Origin: Ianthella basta
Lineage: Eukaryota; Porifera; Demospongiae; Verongiida; Ianthellidae
Length of the DNA stretch: 64,000 nt
Direction of reading: 5' to 3'
Assembly: GCA_964019415.1 (NCBI GenBank)
Contig: OZ025879.1
Location: forward strand, 2,856,794 to 2,920,793
The position numbers were made by a program, and so were the translations under genes. Every line of letters starts with the position of its first letter. Within the stretch, counting starts at the first letter, position 1. Of the stretch, positions 1-32,714 are shown piece by piece. A model generated the notes under the pieces. That model saw only the letters and a program-made list of their open reading frames with translations, made no database searches and was not told the DNA's origin.

Positions 1-189
1 AAACAGTGCTGGCATGGCAGTTGCATTACTAATACGTGTTTGTGTGCAATTGCACAATATTGAGACTCATTGTGATAGTGGTCTGTTCATCAGTTGATGC
101 ACACACACACACACACACCCCACACACACACATTTGAAAGGGGCTATAGGGTTGAATCATATTATGCTCTTTCCTTCTCTTCCCTTCAG

Positions 190-700
190 AGTATGCCCGG
201 TATGATGATGTACTTTCATTTTGGTATCAGTGATACCCTCTTGATTGAAGGGTGGAAAGCCCAAAATGCTGGAGGTTAGAATGGCATTAGTGGTGTGTAT
301 ATTGGTGCCTTATAATTACTACCATTGCTCATGTACATCCAACTACTGAGAGACTGTAGGCTAGGCTGTAGCAGGCACATGCACAACTGATCTGATGGTA
401 CGGCTAACACATGGTGTTAGCAGATGAGTGTGACATAGTGCGAAATGGTAGTCTCCGTCATGGCTGATAACCTGTCCCTTTGTTCCCCATCATTTGAGTT
501 GACACTTGTTGCAGTGTGGATGTTCTCTACCTTGCAGAATTCATTGCATCTCTTGTGTTCTTCTTCATTGTTGCTGCAATGTACGAGGGACTAAAGTACT
601 TTAGGGAAGTGCTGCATACTTTCGCAATGGAGAAGAGAAAAGAGAGAAAGGGCAGGACTCTGACATCCAAGGATGTTCAGAAGGATGATAGGTAGGCGTC

Positions 701-750
<50 letters not shown>

Positions 751-1351
751 TACAACGACACTGTCAGTTGAATCACCTAGTGTTATGTCTTCTTTCAGAG
801 AAACCAGTCCTTTAATCCACACTGACACAAAGATTTGGCGGAAGATGTAAGTATATGTACTCCCCACATGTGCAAACTGTAGTTCACACGTGTACCCAAC
901 AACAGTCCAGTGACCACTTTGTGAGTGCACTCACATATGAGAGGATTCTGGTTCATGTGTGTGTGGCATTGTATGTGCAAATTGTATACGATTCACTATG
1001 AGACAATCGGTACTGTACCATGTGATGGCCATGCACATTTGATGCTTCATGGTCATGGTTAGCATAGGCTCTATAAGACTGCTACAGTGCATGTCCACTG
1101 TCTTCCTTTGCTTCCCTTTCCCGTTCAGAACCAAGATGAATGCAGTTGAGTATGCTCTTCACATGCTGCAGACCTTCCTCCATATAGTGCAGGTTGCCGT
1201 TGGCTACCTCCTCATGTTGGTTGTCATGACGTACAACCTCTGGCTGTTCTTTGCAGTCGTGCTGGGTGCTGGGTTGGGCTACCTGGTCTTTGGGCGACTG
1301 AGGATGGTCCATGCACCGCAAAGCCCCGGCACTGAAGACCACTGCAACTGA
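190..1351 (+). CDS. CTR/SLC31-type copper transporter, copy 1 (5' end outside window)
   Basis: Four exons are supported by splice signals and phase: 190-274, 538-691, 799-846 and 1129-1351 (TGA). The product matches the Ctr1 family of trimeric high-affinity copper importers. A methionine cluster (MPGMMMYFHFG) sits just before TM1. The YEGLK motif ends TM1 in exon 2, the MxxxM copper-selectivity motif (MLVVM) lies in TM2 and GxxxG (GAGLG) in TM3. The C terminus is HCN, compared with HCH in human CTR1. Exon 190-274 follows a pyrimidine-rich acceptor and reads open upstream of its first ATG. By comparison with copy 2, a short 5' exon probably lies before position 1, so the gene is treated as 5'-partial. 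Copper import is inferred from family membership. The TM2-TM3 segment is nearly identical to copy 2 downstream, indicating recent tandem duplication. Confidence 0.85.
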
Positions 1352-2559
1352 CCTCTCTATCCCATCTGGTAACTTCACGCGTGCTCCTGTTTTACCAGTG
1401 TGTGAAGGAGGATACTTTTACTTTGCATGTGAATTTGGTGTATGAGACAGCATTTGTTTTGCTGTAAGTTTGCTCATCAATCAGGTATGTTATGTGTACA
1501 AATTACAAGTTGGTGTGTCCACCACTTGTACTGTTCCGAGTGTGTGTACGAGAGGTATCAACCTATACCATGATGAAGCACCATGAGTTCATCCATATGC
1601 ACATTTGTATATACAAATGGCATACATCTAGTGTTGTGATGCAGTGCTCACCCATGTGAATGTCTGTTAGCTGAAATCAGCTGGTGAATCTAGGACAGCT
1701 ATTGTTGTTGTGAAAGGATATTGTATATTGTGAGGTACAAAGGCCTGCATGAATGGCTGTCACTATAGAGTGCCTATACAGACACACAATGCAGGTACAT
1801 GAATGGCTAGTCACTGCGATGTGAAATTGAACACAGTGTGAACTAGGGCCAGGTAATAGGAGGTATATGGAGCATTCTAGAATCACTGAGCTGTAAATAG
1901 GTATTCAGATGTGTGAAGTGCATGTGAAGGAAATGGTAGTCACAGAAATGTGCAACTAGACCATATGAGCATATAGCACCCTCTCCAGCAGCACCTTTGA
2001 CTCATGACAGAGGATATGATACAGGGCACATCCTGTACTAATCTAGCCACTAGCCCCTATAGCTACCTCATTACTGTGTGGTAATGAGGTAGGGGCTAGT
2101 GGCTATAGACTAGACCTACACATGTATGACACACAATGGCTTCATGACCAGTCAACACACATACAGAATGTACGACAATGTATCCTGCTCTGTTGAATAA
2201 TATGACATAATAGCTATGACCTAGTTCAAACTGAGACAAGACCAGAATACTGCACATGTGGCCACAATCCATCCAGGGATACATATATGTATGTTCACTT
2301 TCACAGCTATGCAAAGTGGTTGAGCCCTTCCCTGCCACTCGTGCTTCAAACTACGTATGCACATGAAAAACTCATGTATACGTATATTGTCATGACATGC
2401 ACACAAGTACGTATGAGTACAAGTGATAAGCTGGCCTAGCTACAGGCACACACAATCATGAGAAGGGATTCTGCACAACTGAGCAAGTTGCTTTCAAATA
2501 GCAAGAACAGTGGTACAATGTACACCCTCCAGGCCATATCCGCATCCACAGTTCATTTA
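1352..2559. other. Intergenic region between the two copper transporter genes
   Basis: No coding sequence was recognised. It contains copy A of a duplicated block (1667-1940) and an imperfect inverted repeat at 2046-2106 whose arms share agccactagcccc and ctacctcattac. The remainder is unremarkable. Confidence 0.5.
1667..1940 (+). repeat. Duplicated block, copy A
   Basis: This block of about 270 bp recurs at 6945-7244, beginning with ttagctgaaatc in both. Substitutions are scattered, and a short insertion is present in the second copy near 7140-7165. Each copy lies downstream of one CTR gene, so the block was probably carried along in the CTR tandem duplication. Confidence 0.8.
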
Positions 2560-3025
2560 TGGCAGTGGTCAAGTGTCCCGCTCAAGAATTTGTTACCAGC
2601 GACCCTATTAACGCAACGAGCTTCTCAGCATTGAGAACAGTGATACCAGCTCATACAAGGGCCTCTTGGCTTATTTAATCCTGTCAGCCTCTGTAGCTGG
2701 GTGCAGACAACTACGGTATGCAATGGGTAGCCTAGGGTAGCTGGTCCTATTTCCACTTCCAACTGGCTATACGCGAGGTAGTCTGACGTAGCCACCACTC
2801 CCTTTCCTGCCTCCTGGGAAGGGGGCCTCGGCTAGCTACGTTAGACTAATAACTATACGTGAGGCTAGCGCTTTCAATTGGGGAGCAGCTGCGGCCATTT
2901 TAGTCACGTGATTCCAGCTGTACGTACCCGCTGTTCGCAACGAACGGTCCTTATTGATTTATACAACCCAGCTTATTTTGACGACCGGTTGTAACCCGTT
3001 GAATACCTTAAGACAGCGCATCAAG
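2560..3025 (+). promoter_or_regulatory. Probable promoter region of CTR copy 2
   Basis: This is the region immediately upstream of the MMSNS start exon. A palindromic E-box CACGTG lies at 2905-2910. No clear TATA box is visible close to the start. The assignment rests on position only. Confidence 0.3.
2781..2846. mobile_element. Small foldback MITE flanked by TA
   Basis: Terminal inverted repeats GTCTGACGTAGCC and GTCTAACGTAGC are bounded on both sides by TA. This matches the GTCT...AGAC, TA-flanked elements at 30869-31615, 31415-31527 and 35717-35808. Confidence 0.5.
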
Positions 3026-3631
3026 ATGATGTCCAACAGCGTAAGTGAATCTTCCCTGGCCACAGCAGCTACTGTAGCCTGTCACTGCTGTAGTGAGTAG
3101 CCTACTGTACATTAGCTTGTCCAGATGTTTATGTAATTAGGGAGTGATAACACAAAGTGTGAATAGTTACTCGTGAATGGTGTTAAACTGCTGTTTCCTG
3201 GGCATACATTGAGGTGTTGTATGCGGTTGGCGGTATAGCCACGAACGTTCCTGTTCTCGGTTTAATGTGGGCATAACACTGTACAATGGCCAATGCAATG
3301 CCTGACACAAAAGTGGCATTGGCTACTAATGTCAAGAGTATCATTAGACATATACTCTTTCTCATGTACATGCACATGCATGTGTGCTAACGCATGTGTT
3401 TGATTAAAACTGGCAAGCTAGCTTTTTCAGACCTAAAACTTAATCGCGTAGCCATACTGTCATTTGCTCAGACTCTGCGGAGTCTGAGCAAAATGGTAAT
3501 CTGGCTGCGCGAGACTACCTGAAACTCTGGACGGCAACATTGTAGTTAGCGTGCATAGGTGTTGCACTGACACAGTCATACATACACACGTACAGACATT
3601 CACAGTCACACACACACACACACACGCACAC

Positions 3632-3689
<58 letters not shown>

Positions 3690-5032
3690 TCGAAAGAGAC
3701 TGGAGGATTGAAGTGTTATACTGTTTCTATTACCTTCAGAGCATGCCTGGTATGATGATGATGATGTACTTTCACTTGGGAATTGAAGATACCATTTTGA
3801 TCAAAGGGTGGAAAGCCCATAATGGAGGAGGTTAGAAGGGTTATAATGGGGCATGTCTTGGTACTTATTGTCTATTCTTGCGTATCCAAGTAAGATCTAG
3901 GAGATTTAGCCCATGCTTTCCCTGGTACAAATCTGATGCCGCACAATGATCCACGACATAAACCAGTGACCAGTAAGCCAACCTTGGCTGAGCAGCCTCT
4001 GATCCTCATACTGCGGTCACTCTAATAATCATTCTATATATATATATACCATGAAAGATGTAATTGATACACATTTTCAGGGCTGATTGCCAGTCCCTTA
4101 AGCTTCATTTCTCATCACTGCGTTGATGCATGGTGTGCTGTGGATGTCCTCTTCCTTGCAGAATTCTTTGGGAGTTTTCTGTTCTTCTTCATATTGGCTG
4201 CATTGTACGAGGGACTGAAGTTCTATAGGGAGGTGCTGCACAGATATGCAATGAAGAAGAGAAAGCAGATAAGGGACACAGACGCCACAGATAACGAGCA
4301 GCTGAGGTCAGCTAGATATGCACAAGTGCACGTCAGTAAATCAACATGAGTAGTCAGCAGCATTGCCATTTAGATGCATTGGTATACTCTTTCCTGATCA
4401 GAGAATCCACCAATTTACTCCCCAAGACAAGGTTTATGCAGAGGTATGTATGCTGCCAATTAATTAGTCCCCATTATTATTATAAGTTCATGTCATGAAA
4501 TTCAGAAGATTGTGGAACTGTAGTTTAGTTATGCACCCAAACGCATTCAGTGAATCATTGTGTGCCAGTGTGCAAAAGATCCAGATGTATGTAGCTATAG
4601 GTATGTATGAGAGTGTGCAGTCATGTGTGCTATTATTGTAAAATTATGTATAGATGCAGTAATGCACATGCTTCACTGAAGGGACAGTTGATGTACTATG
4701 TATATGTGGTGCCTTCATGCACATGATCACCTTAGCCTTTGCTTATAGCCTTATAATGCTACCATGCATGTCCACTTTCTTCCTTTCGTCTCTTCCTGCT
4801 CAGAGGCAATTACAAGATGTCTGCGGTCGAATGTGCTCTGCACATGTTTCAGACCTTCCTCCATATAGTGCAGGTTGCCGTTGGTTACCTCCTCATGTTG
4901 GTTGTCATGACGTACAACCTCTGGCTGTTCTTTGCTGTCGTGCTGGGTGCTGGATTGGGCTACCTGGTCTTTGGATGGCTGAGGATAGTCTACGCACTGC
5001 AAGGCCCCGGCAATGAAGACCACTGCAACTGA
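3026..5032 (+). CDS. CTR/SLC31-type copper transporter, copy 2
   Basis: Five exons give an exact 174-codon reading frame: 3026-3040 (MMSNS, strong GTAAGTG donor), 3740-3830, 4162-4306, 4402-4443 and 4804-5032. The start is the first of two adjacent ATGs, and the phase-0 junction joins SNS to SMPG. The protein (173 aa) has a very short extracellular N terminus, five consecutive methionines at about residues 10-14, TM1 ending in YEGLK, TM2 with MLVVM, TM3 with GAGLG, and an HCN tail. These are the CTR1 copper-binding and trimer-packing signatures. Unlike many CTRs there is no long His/Met-rich ectodomain, which limits ectodomain copper capture to the single Met cluster. The intron 1 (CA)n tract matches the one before copy 1 exon 190-274, supporting tandem duplication of a whole gene unit. 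Confidence 0.9.
3463..3492. repeat. Short perfect hairpin
   Basis: Arms of 13 bp (tttgctcagactc and its complement) are separated by 4 bases inside intron 1 of CTR copy 2. Confidence 0.6.
3604..3688. repeat. (CA)n microsatellite
   Basis: A CA dinucleotide tract just upstream of CTR copy 2 exon 2. A shorter tract at 99-134 is in the equivalent position of copy 1. Confidence 0.95.
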
Positions 5033-5502
5033 TCTTCATCCAGTCTGGTACAGTAACTTCATACATGCTCCCTTTCTTCAATTGAATGGAACGGATAAAA
5101 TTTAATTCTCATTTTCTGCAATAATGTAGGAGACTGGCTGAATTCCTAGAATAGTAGCCCTGTAGGTTACATCAGTTGAAATAGGTTTGTGCTGAAATTT
5201 CTGTATTACTGGTAAGCTGCAAGTGTTTGTGCCATAAATTTGGTCAATCAATCAGTTACTGTACTGGAAGGTATACAGTAGGGCTCGAACGAATAACCGA
5301 ATAGTTGAATATTCGTTTGGTAGCTTAGTATACAGGAACAGTTGTCCATGCATGTTATTGCAGAGCACCAAGCTTAAGTGTAGTGCACTGATCTTCCATT
5401 TCGCACAGCGCAGATGGTGGTCATATGTGACAGACTTGAGATTGGATCAAGCAGACTAGCTTCAAGGACCCCTAAAACTGGCTGCATGCTTGTAAACATG
5501 CC

Positions 5503-5870
<368 letters not shown>

Positions 5871-8800
5871 CTTGCAACCCACATATCACAATCAATCATA
5901 CCTTAGAGCCGTCCACGCAGTAAACCCACTGCATTCACCTCAATCCATCTTCCTATAGCAAGCATGCTTCATTCCCTTCAGCACCCACTCATCAGGTGCG
6001 TCACTACACATATGCTCATATGCACATATCATGCTCACTCAGGCTTGCCCCACAGTGCCTGCAGCTGCATTTGCCCAGTAGTATTGCACACCATTTGAAG
6101 TTGAGACAGTGACCACATGATGGTACCCAGGCTCTTCTTACTTCTGCTTGGGATTTGTCTTGGAGGGGGAGGGAGGGAGGGAGGGAGGGAAGGGCAAATC
6201 CAACAAAGACCCCACAAGACACTGAAGGTCTGTTCTGGTGACACTATGACAGGAATGAGATGGTAATTATAAGTGCAACAGGAGACACAAGAAAGTTATA
6301 CGTATGCCTACATGGCATACGTATGCATGGTCACATACTACGTGAGGTAACGTACACTAGCCATGGGGAGACAGAACCCATGCATGTATTGGCTGAATTA
6401 GTATAAAAATCTGTACTGTGACATAAGTTATACTTAGGTGGTGCATGTCCGTGACAGTCAGCTGGCACACACAAGATGATTCGATCAATTGGGTGCAACT
6501 AGGCTACAGCTTAACTGCTACTGTAAGTCATCAGATACCTATACTGTAGGTGATGATACAGCGTCACACTGTGTGGATAATGTACGTAACATACAATCAC
6601 GCTATGTACACTTGCACATGCACTCATGCATTATTGTGGTACGTGCTGCTTTGTATAATTGGTGCATTAAATGGCATTGAAATGGCAACTTTGCATGGAG
6701 TTACCATATTCCTGATTGCAGCATATGCATAAGCCATGCATCTCGATATGCTTGTGAGGCATATCCTATCACAATAAGTAGGTGAGTGTGTGAGACCAGT
6801 ACACTATTGCATGACGTGTGTATGGGAGATACTTCCCTATAATTACAGCAGTAACTTAATGGAGTGCATGCTATATACATGGGTTGAGCAGCTATATGCA
6901 TACATACATGTACAGTCAGTGTATGCCAACCATGTTTGTGCCTATTAGCTGAAATCTGCTGGTGAATCTAGGACAGCTATTGTTGTTGTGAAAGGATATT
7001 GTATATTGTGAGGTACAAAGGCCTGCATGAATGGCTGTCACTATAGAGTGCCTATACAGAGACACAATGCAGGTACATGAATGGCTAGTCACATCGGAGT
7101 GAAATTGAACACAGTGTGAACTAGGGCCAGGTAATAGGAAGGATAATGAAGGCATTCATGGACAGCTTTATGGAGCATTCTAGATTCACTGAGCTGTAAA
7201 TAGGTATTCAGATGTGTGAAGTACACATGAAAAGAAGTGGCAGTACCTGGGTGTCTGCAGCTATAGGACATGCGTATATACCCTCCTCTTTGGTAGCATC
7301 TATGGAACATAACTGTGAGGGTATTGTGTATGCATACGTGCATGGAGTGTGTATAGCACTAAGTATGCATATACCTTGCAGGAAATAGGCATGTGACCAT
7401 TCAAAACATACTGAATGATGACTACATTCTGCTCCATCTGGTATAGTTTGACTGCATGCATATGTATATATATAAATTGAATGATTGCCGGCATCAATAG
7501 TTTGGCATAATGTCTTGTCTTAGCAGAAACCTGAGAATTAAGACCACCAATCAGCTTGCACCATGGTGGTCCTAATATGCAGGTGGTCTACTTACCAAGG
7601 TCAGCTGTGAATTAGTTACCAAAGGGATAGGATAGACAAGGTGCCAATTGTCCAGTGATCTTATATAAGTTTGGTACAAGGCATTCAGTGGTGGTCCAGC
7701 TAAGTGTGGTCACTTATTAGATTAGTTGGATACAACAGTCCGAGTCTTACATGGGATGTACAACAAGTGTTGGATGTGTGTGCCTTATACAGTGATAGTG
7801 ATATACAAAATCCAAGGATATCAACTTTCACAGCTGTTCAAATTGGTTTGAAATTTGTCCTGTCGCTAACACTGTGGTGTGCTGTCCTATTGATCATCAG
7901 TGTTCAAGGAACAGAGTACAAGGGACTCTTAATTATGTACGTACACATGCACTTAAGCAGAGGGCTAGCCTGTTTCCTAGTAAGGATGTGTACCAAAATA
8001 TAAGCAAACAAGTTGCAGTATATACAAAAGGAAGTTGTACATGATGCTACGCTGTAGTAAATTTACCTTGTGGTCATATGCATTCAAGTTGAATGACCAC
8101 AACCCACTCCCACACTATCTGTGCATGGATTGCATGACCAGACACTGGTTGTGGTGGATTGTATTGTATATACAACAATATCAATACACCAGAAAGTGCA
8201 CACATGATTGACTGCTGCCATTGAACATGACACTAGTCATGGTGTGTATAACAATGCTACATCTAGCTACAGATTCTGACACGGTGAGGGGTCATTGTTA
8301 ATCACAGTATACTGGACCTGGTCCAGACTGTCAAAGTCTAGCTCACACAGTGGTCCAGGACTAAAGCAAAGAATGTCACTTTAGACTTCATCTCTTATAC
8401 ATCTGCACATCTGTCAGACCCACTGGAGAACTTATACAACAGTCTACTAACATTGACTGTACTAGTGTCATATAAAAGTAAATATATATGTCTAGACTGC
8501 TTACATCATAATTATTATAGGACTAGTAGTCTGTGGAGGTTGTACTTCCCATTCCTTTCCTGTCACGTTGCATGGTTGGTATACATATGTACAAGGTAGT
8601 GCTAAGAGTGGGTGAGGTGTGGAAGAAATGGCTGCCGTATGCCCACACATGTGCATAGTGGCACTGTGTATGCCCACTCATTGCATGTGAGTTATAACAT
8701 GGCATGGACAGTACAAACTCATGGAGCATATACGTACGTAATTATAAACAGTTCAAGCCACATTATCAAGCTTTCTATTGAAGTATACAAAAGTATGTTA

Positions 8801-9151
8801 ACTATGTACAATTCCACAAGAAGAAAACTAAGCTCTTATACGTGCCACAAAGTCATTTACACAATTCTCATAACACGGGATGGGTTGAGATGAATTAAAA
8901 TAGATTGTCCAATGGATTGAAATGCAAAATTAATGATGAGTTAAAATATCAACAGCTGAATGAATTGAATGTCACCAAGAAATGAAATATTACCAGGCAG
9001 ATAACATTAACACAACCTGAGGTAGTCTGTACAAACTTCTGATACAAATAATAATAAGTTACATACACCAGGTCATTGGTCAAGGGGTTTGTGCCAAGAG
9101 CACATTATATCATTGTCATGTATCGTGGTCATCTAACCTGAAGGGAGCTCA
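5871..9151. other. Intergenic region without recognised genes
   Basis: Only short, unconserved open frames are present. Visible structure includes a G-rich patch at 6165-6192, a hairpin around 6299-6323 (tacgtatgcc), the duplicated block at 6945-7244 and a 10-bp inverted repeat ttgtggtcat near 8068-8102. Nothing else was recognised. Confidence 0.5.
6945..7244 (+). repeat. Duplicated block, copy B
   Basis: This is the partner of 1667-1940 and lies 1.9 kb after the stop of CTR copy 2. The greater distance than in copy A (0.3 kb) is accounted for by about 1.6 kb of extra sequence, including the long (TG)n tract at 5505-5870. Confidence 0.8.
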
Positions 9152-10165
9152 CTACTCCCGAAGGGCTAGCGCTGGCTGTCCCCACTGGCAGGGCATCAGA
9201 CAAAAGGAAGGAGTGAAGCACACCTCAAAGACAACCTCTAACTCATCTGATCGCCATACAAACTTCTGTGCTTCGTTGGCCCTAGGTGCAGCAAGCGCAG
9301 TTTCAGGTATGGCCAGGTCCAGACACTCTTCTGGCTGCTCCTGACATCTAGGACCGAGCAGGCTCGCTCTCCGTCCATACTGTAGGTTGCAGTCCACAGC
9401 GATGTTGACCACGGCGCGCCATTTGTACGACTTTAGACTCCTATAGGCATGGTTCACCTCGTCCTTCACTGCCAACCACACCTGGAAGGATTGGTCTCTC
9501 TCCACCCTCTGCAGCGAGTCGGGCTCCTCGTGCCCTGCAGGCCAGGGAACTGCCCAGCTCACGGTAGGAGAGAAGTTGTCGTTCATACTGACCTTCACCG
9601 TAGTCGCGGGACAGGGTCCTCGCACTGTCTTGCACTCTGTGGTGACGCCGTACCAAGGGTACTGCCGTCCGTCCGCATCGCTGACGGCACGTGCTGTACC
9701 CAAGTTCAACTCCTGCAGTTCCCAGCTGGAGCATCCGGAGGGGTAGGCATTGAAGAACCTCATGGCGGTGACTGCCTGGACCCAACCTATCGTGTACACT
9801 TCTCCTTCCCTAAGGGCAGGCACCTCAACTTCGGCCTCCGCCCTAAAGTGAGGCGTAATGTAGTTCAATGTCGCTGGCGTCTCTATAAGGTGCGTCTCTG
9901 TCTGATCCATCGTCGCCGTACTCTTTAGTACCCTAAACTGTCTGTACCTCTTGTCGATAGTCATCTTGTACTTGGACTTCGGCAGTATCCTTTGAGTTAG
10001 TGTAGACAGCTTAAGGTTGTTCATAACAGTTCCGCTACGCGACACAAGACCTTCCTGCTCCCTTCGTCGACGCCGGGGACTACTGACAGCGGACTGCGGT
10101 ATCCATACTCTATAAAAAGGACGGCATCCTTCGGAATGTCGCTGTGTACACCCGATACCAACCAA
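9152..10165 (-). CDS. FAM78 family protein, single exon
   Basis: A 337-codon uninterrupted frame. From about residue 85 onward the protein aligns with vertebrate FAM78A/B: IGWVQA, SSWEL, AVSDADG, YPWYG, SMNDNFSPTVSWAVP, RDQSF and QEQPE appear in the same order. FAM78 proteins are about 260-280 aa and of unknown biochemical function. The N terminus here is longer and Arg-rich. An internal Met at residue 48 (genomic 10024) gives a length closer to the family norm and may be the true start. The conserved C-terminal MWRP motif is represented by FVWRSDEL, but the usual basic C-terminal tail is replaced by an unrelated one. The stop is TAG followed by TGA shortly after. The gene is unspliced, whereas its neighbours are intron-rich. 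It is transcribed in the same direction as the adjacent RabGAP gene, 345 bp downstream of that gene's stop. Confidence 0.85.
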   Translation of the reverse strand: MVGIGCTQRHSEGCRPFYRVWIPQSAVSSPRRRRREQEGLVSRSGTVMNNLKLSTLTQRILPKSKYKMTIDKRYRQFRVLKSTATMDQTETHLIETPATLNYITPHFRAEAEVEVPALREGEVYTIGWVQAVTAMRFFNAYPSGCSSWELQELNLGTARAVSDADGRQYPWYGVTTECKTVRGPCPATTVKVSMNDNFSPTVSWAVPWPAGHEEPDSLQRVERDQSFQVWLAVKDEVNHAYRSLKSYKWRAVVNIAVDCNLQYGRRASLLGPRCQEQPEECLDLAIPETALAAPRANEAQKFVWRSDELEVVFEVCFTPSFCLMPCQWGQPALALRE

Positions 10166-10510
10166 GTGTCCGTTTGCGGTTACACACTAAAAGCCCTATC
10201 ATGGCTATTCAAGCGTGGAACAATATAACGGAATCGTACATGAAGGGTTCTGTGGTGCGATGTCTTAGCTAGCAGCCGTCAACTTATGATACAGTTGCCG
10301 GGTCTGGCTAACAAACAAATTGAAGGGGTAGCTAGAGCCAAACACAGCAATGACTATTACAATAAAATAAAATTAAATCAGTGCAAAGGCACAATGCCAA
10401 TAAAGTTTCCAAATACACAATATTCATTAATGTACAATTTTAAACACTCTGTACTTTGTTCCTCACTTCCCGACACACCATATGCATGCTCCAATCAGCA
10501 ATCAAGGGGC
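10166..10510. other. Spacer between the RabGAP gene 3' end and FAM78
   Basis: AT-rich sequence with several AATAAA-like stretches. On the minus strand it would hold the 3' UTR of the RabGAP gene and the FAM78 promoter. No coding sequence was recognised. Confidence 0.4.
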
Positions 10511-32359
<21,849 letters not shown>

Positions 32360-32714
32360 CCCTGCTCCGTGCGTAAGAGATGGCGGCGATACAGCTGGAC
32401 GCCCCCTGTAGTCCTAGATCGAATGATGCCTGCAGGCTAGTGCCTGACGATCCATTGTCACGCGACAGTCATAAGGGGAGACGCGGCACCGTTTCCAAAT
32501 ATTTGTAACAATTTGGTTTGTGGCCATGCCTAATGATATTCATAACAAGGGTGGAGGAGGGGAGTGTACCTGGCGGATGTCACGCCAGGCCTGATCAGGT
32601 AGTTCTCGTGATCTCACAAAGGGTCAAGTACATAGTTAGACCAGCTGTGCGTGGCTGAGAGCCCCAGTTTAGCCCCTAATTGCACTTGACAACGCTGCAA
32701 AGATTTCGATCTGT
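32360..32714. promoter_or_regulatory. Divergent promoter region, RabGAP gene / DED-membrane gene 1
   Basis: 355 bp separate the ATG of the minus-strand RabGAP gene (32359) from the ATG of the plus-strand DED gene (32715), so a shared bidirectional promoter is likely. No specific element was recognised. Confidence 0.4.
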
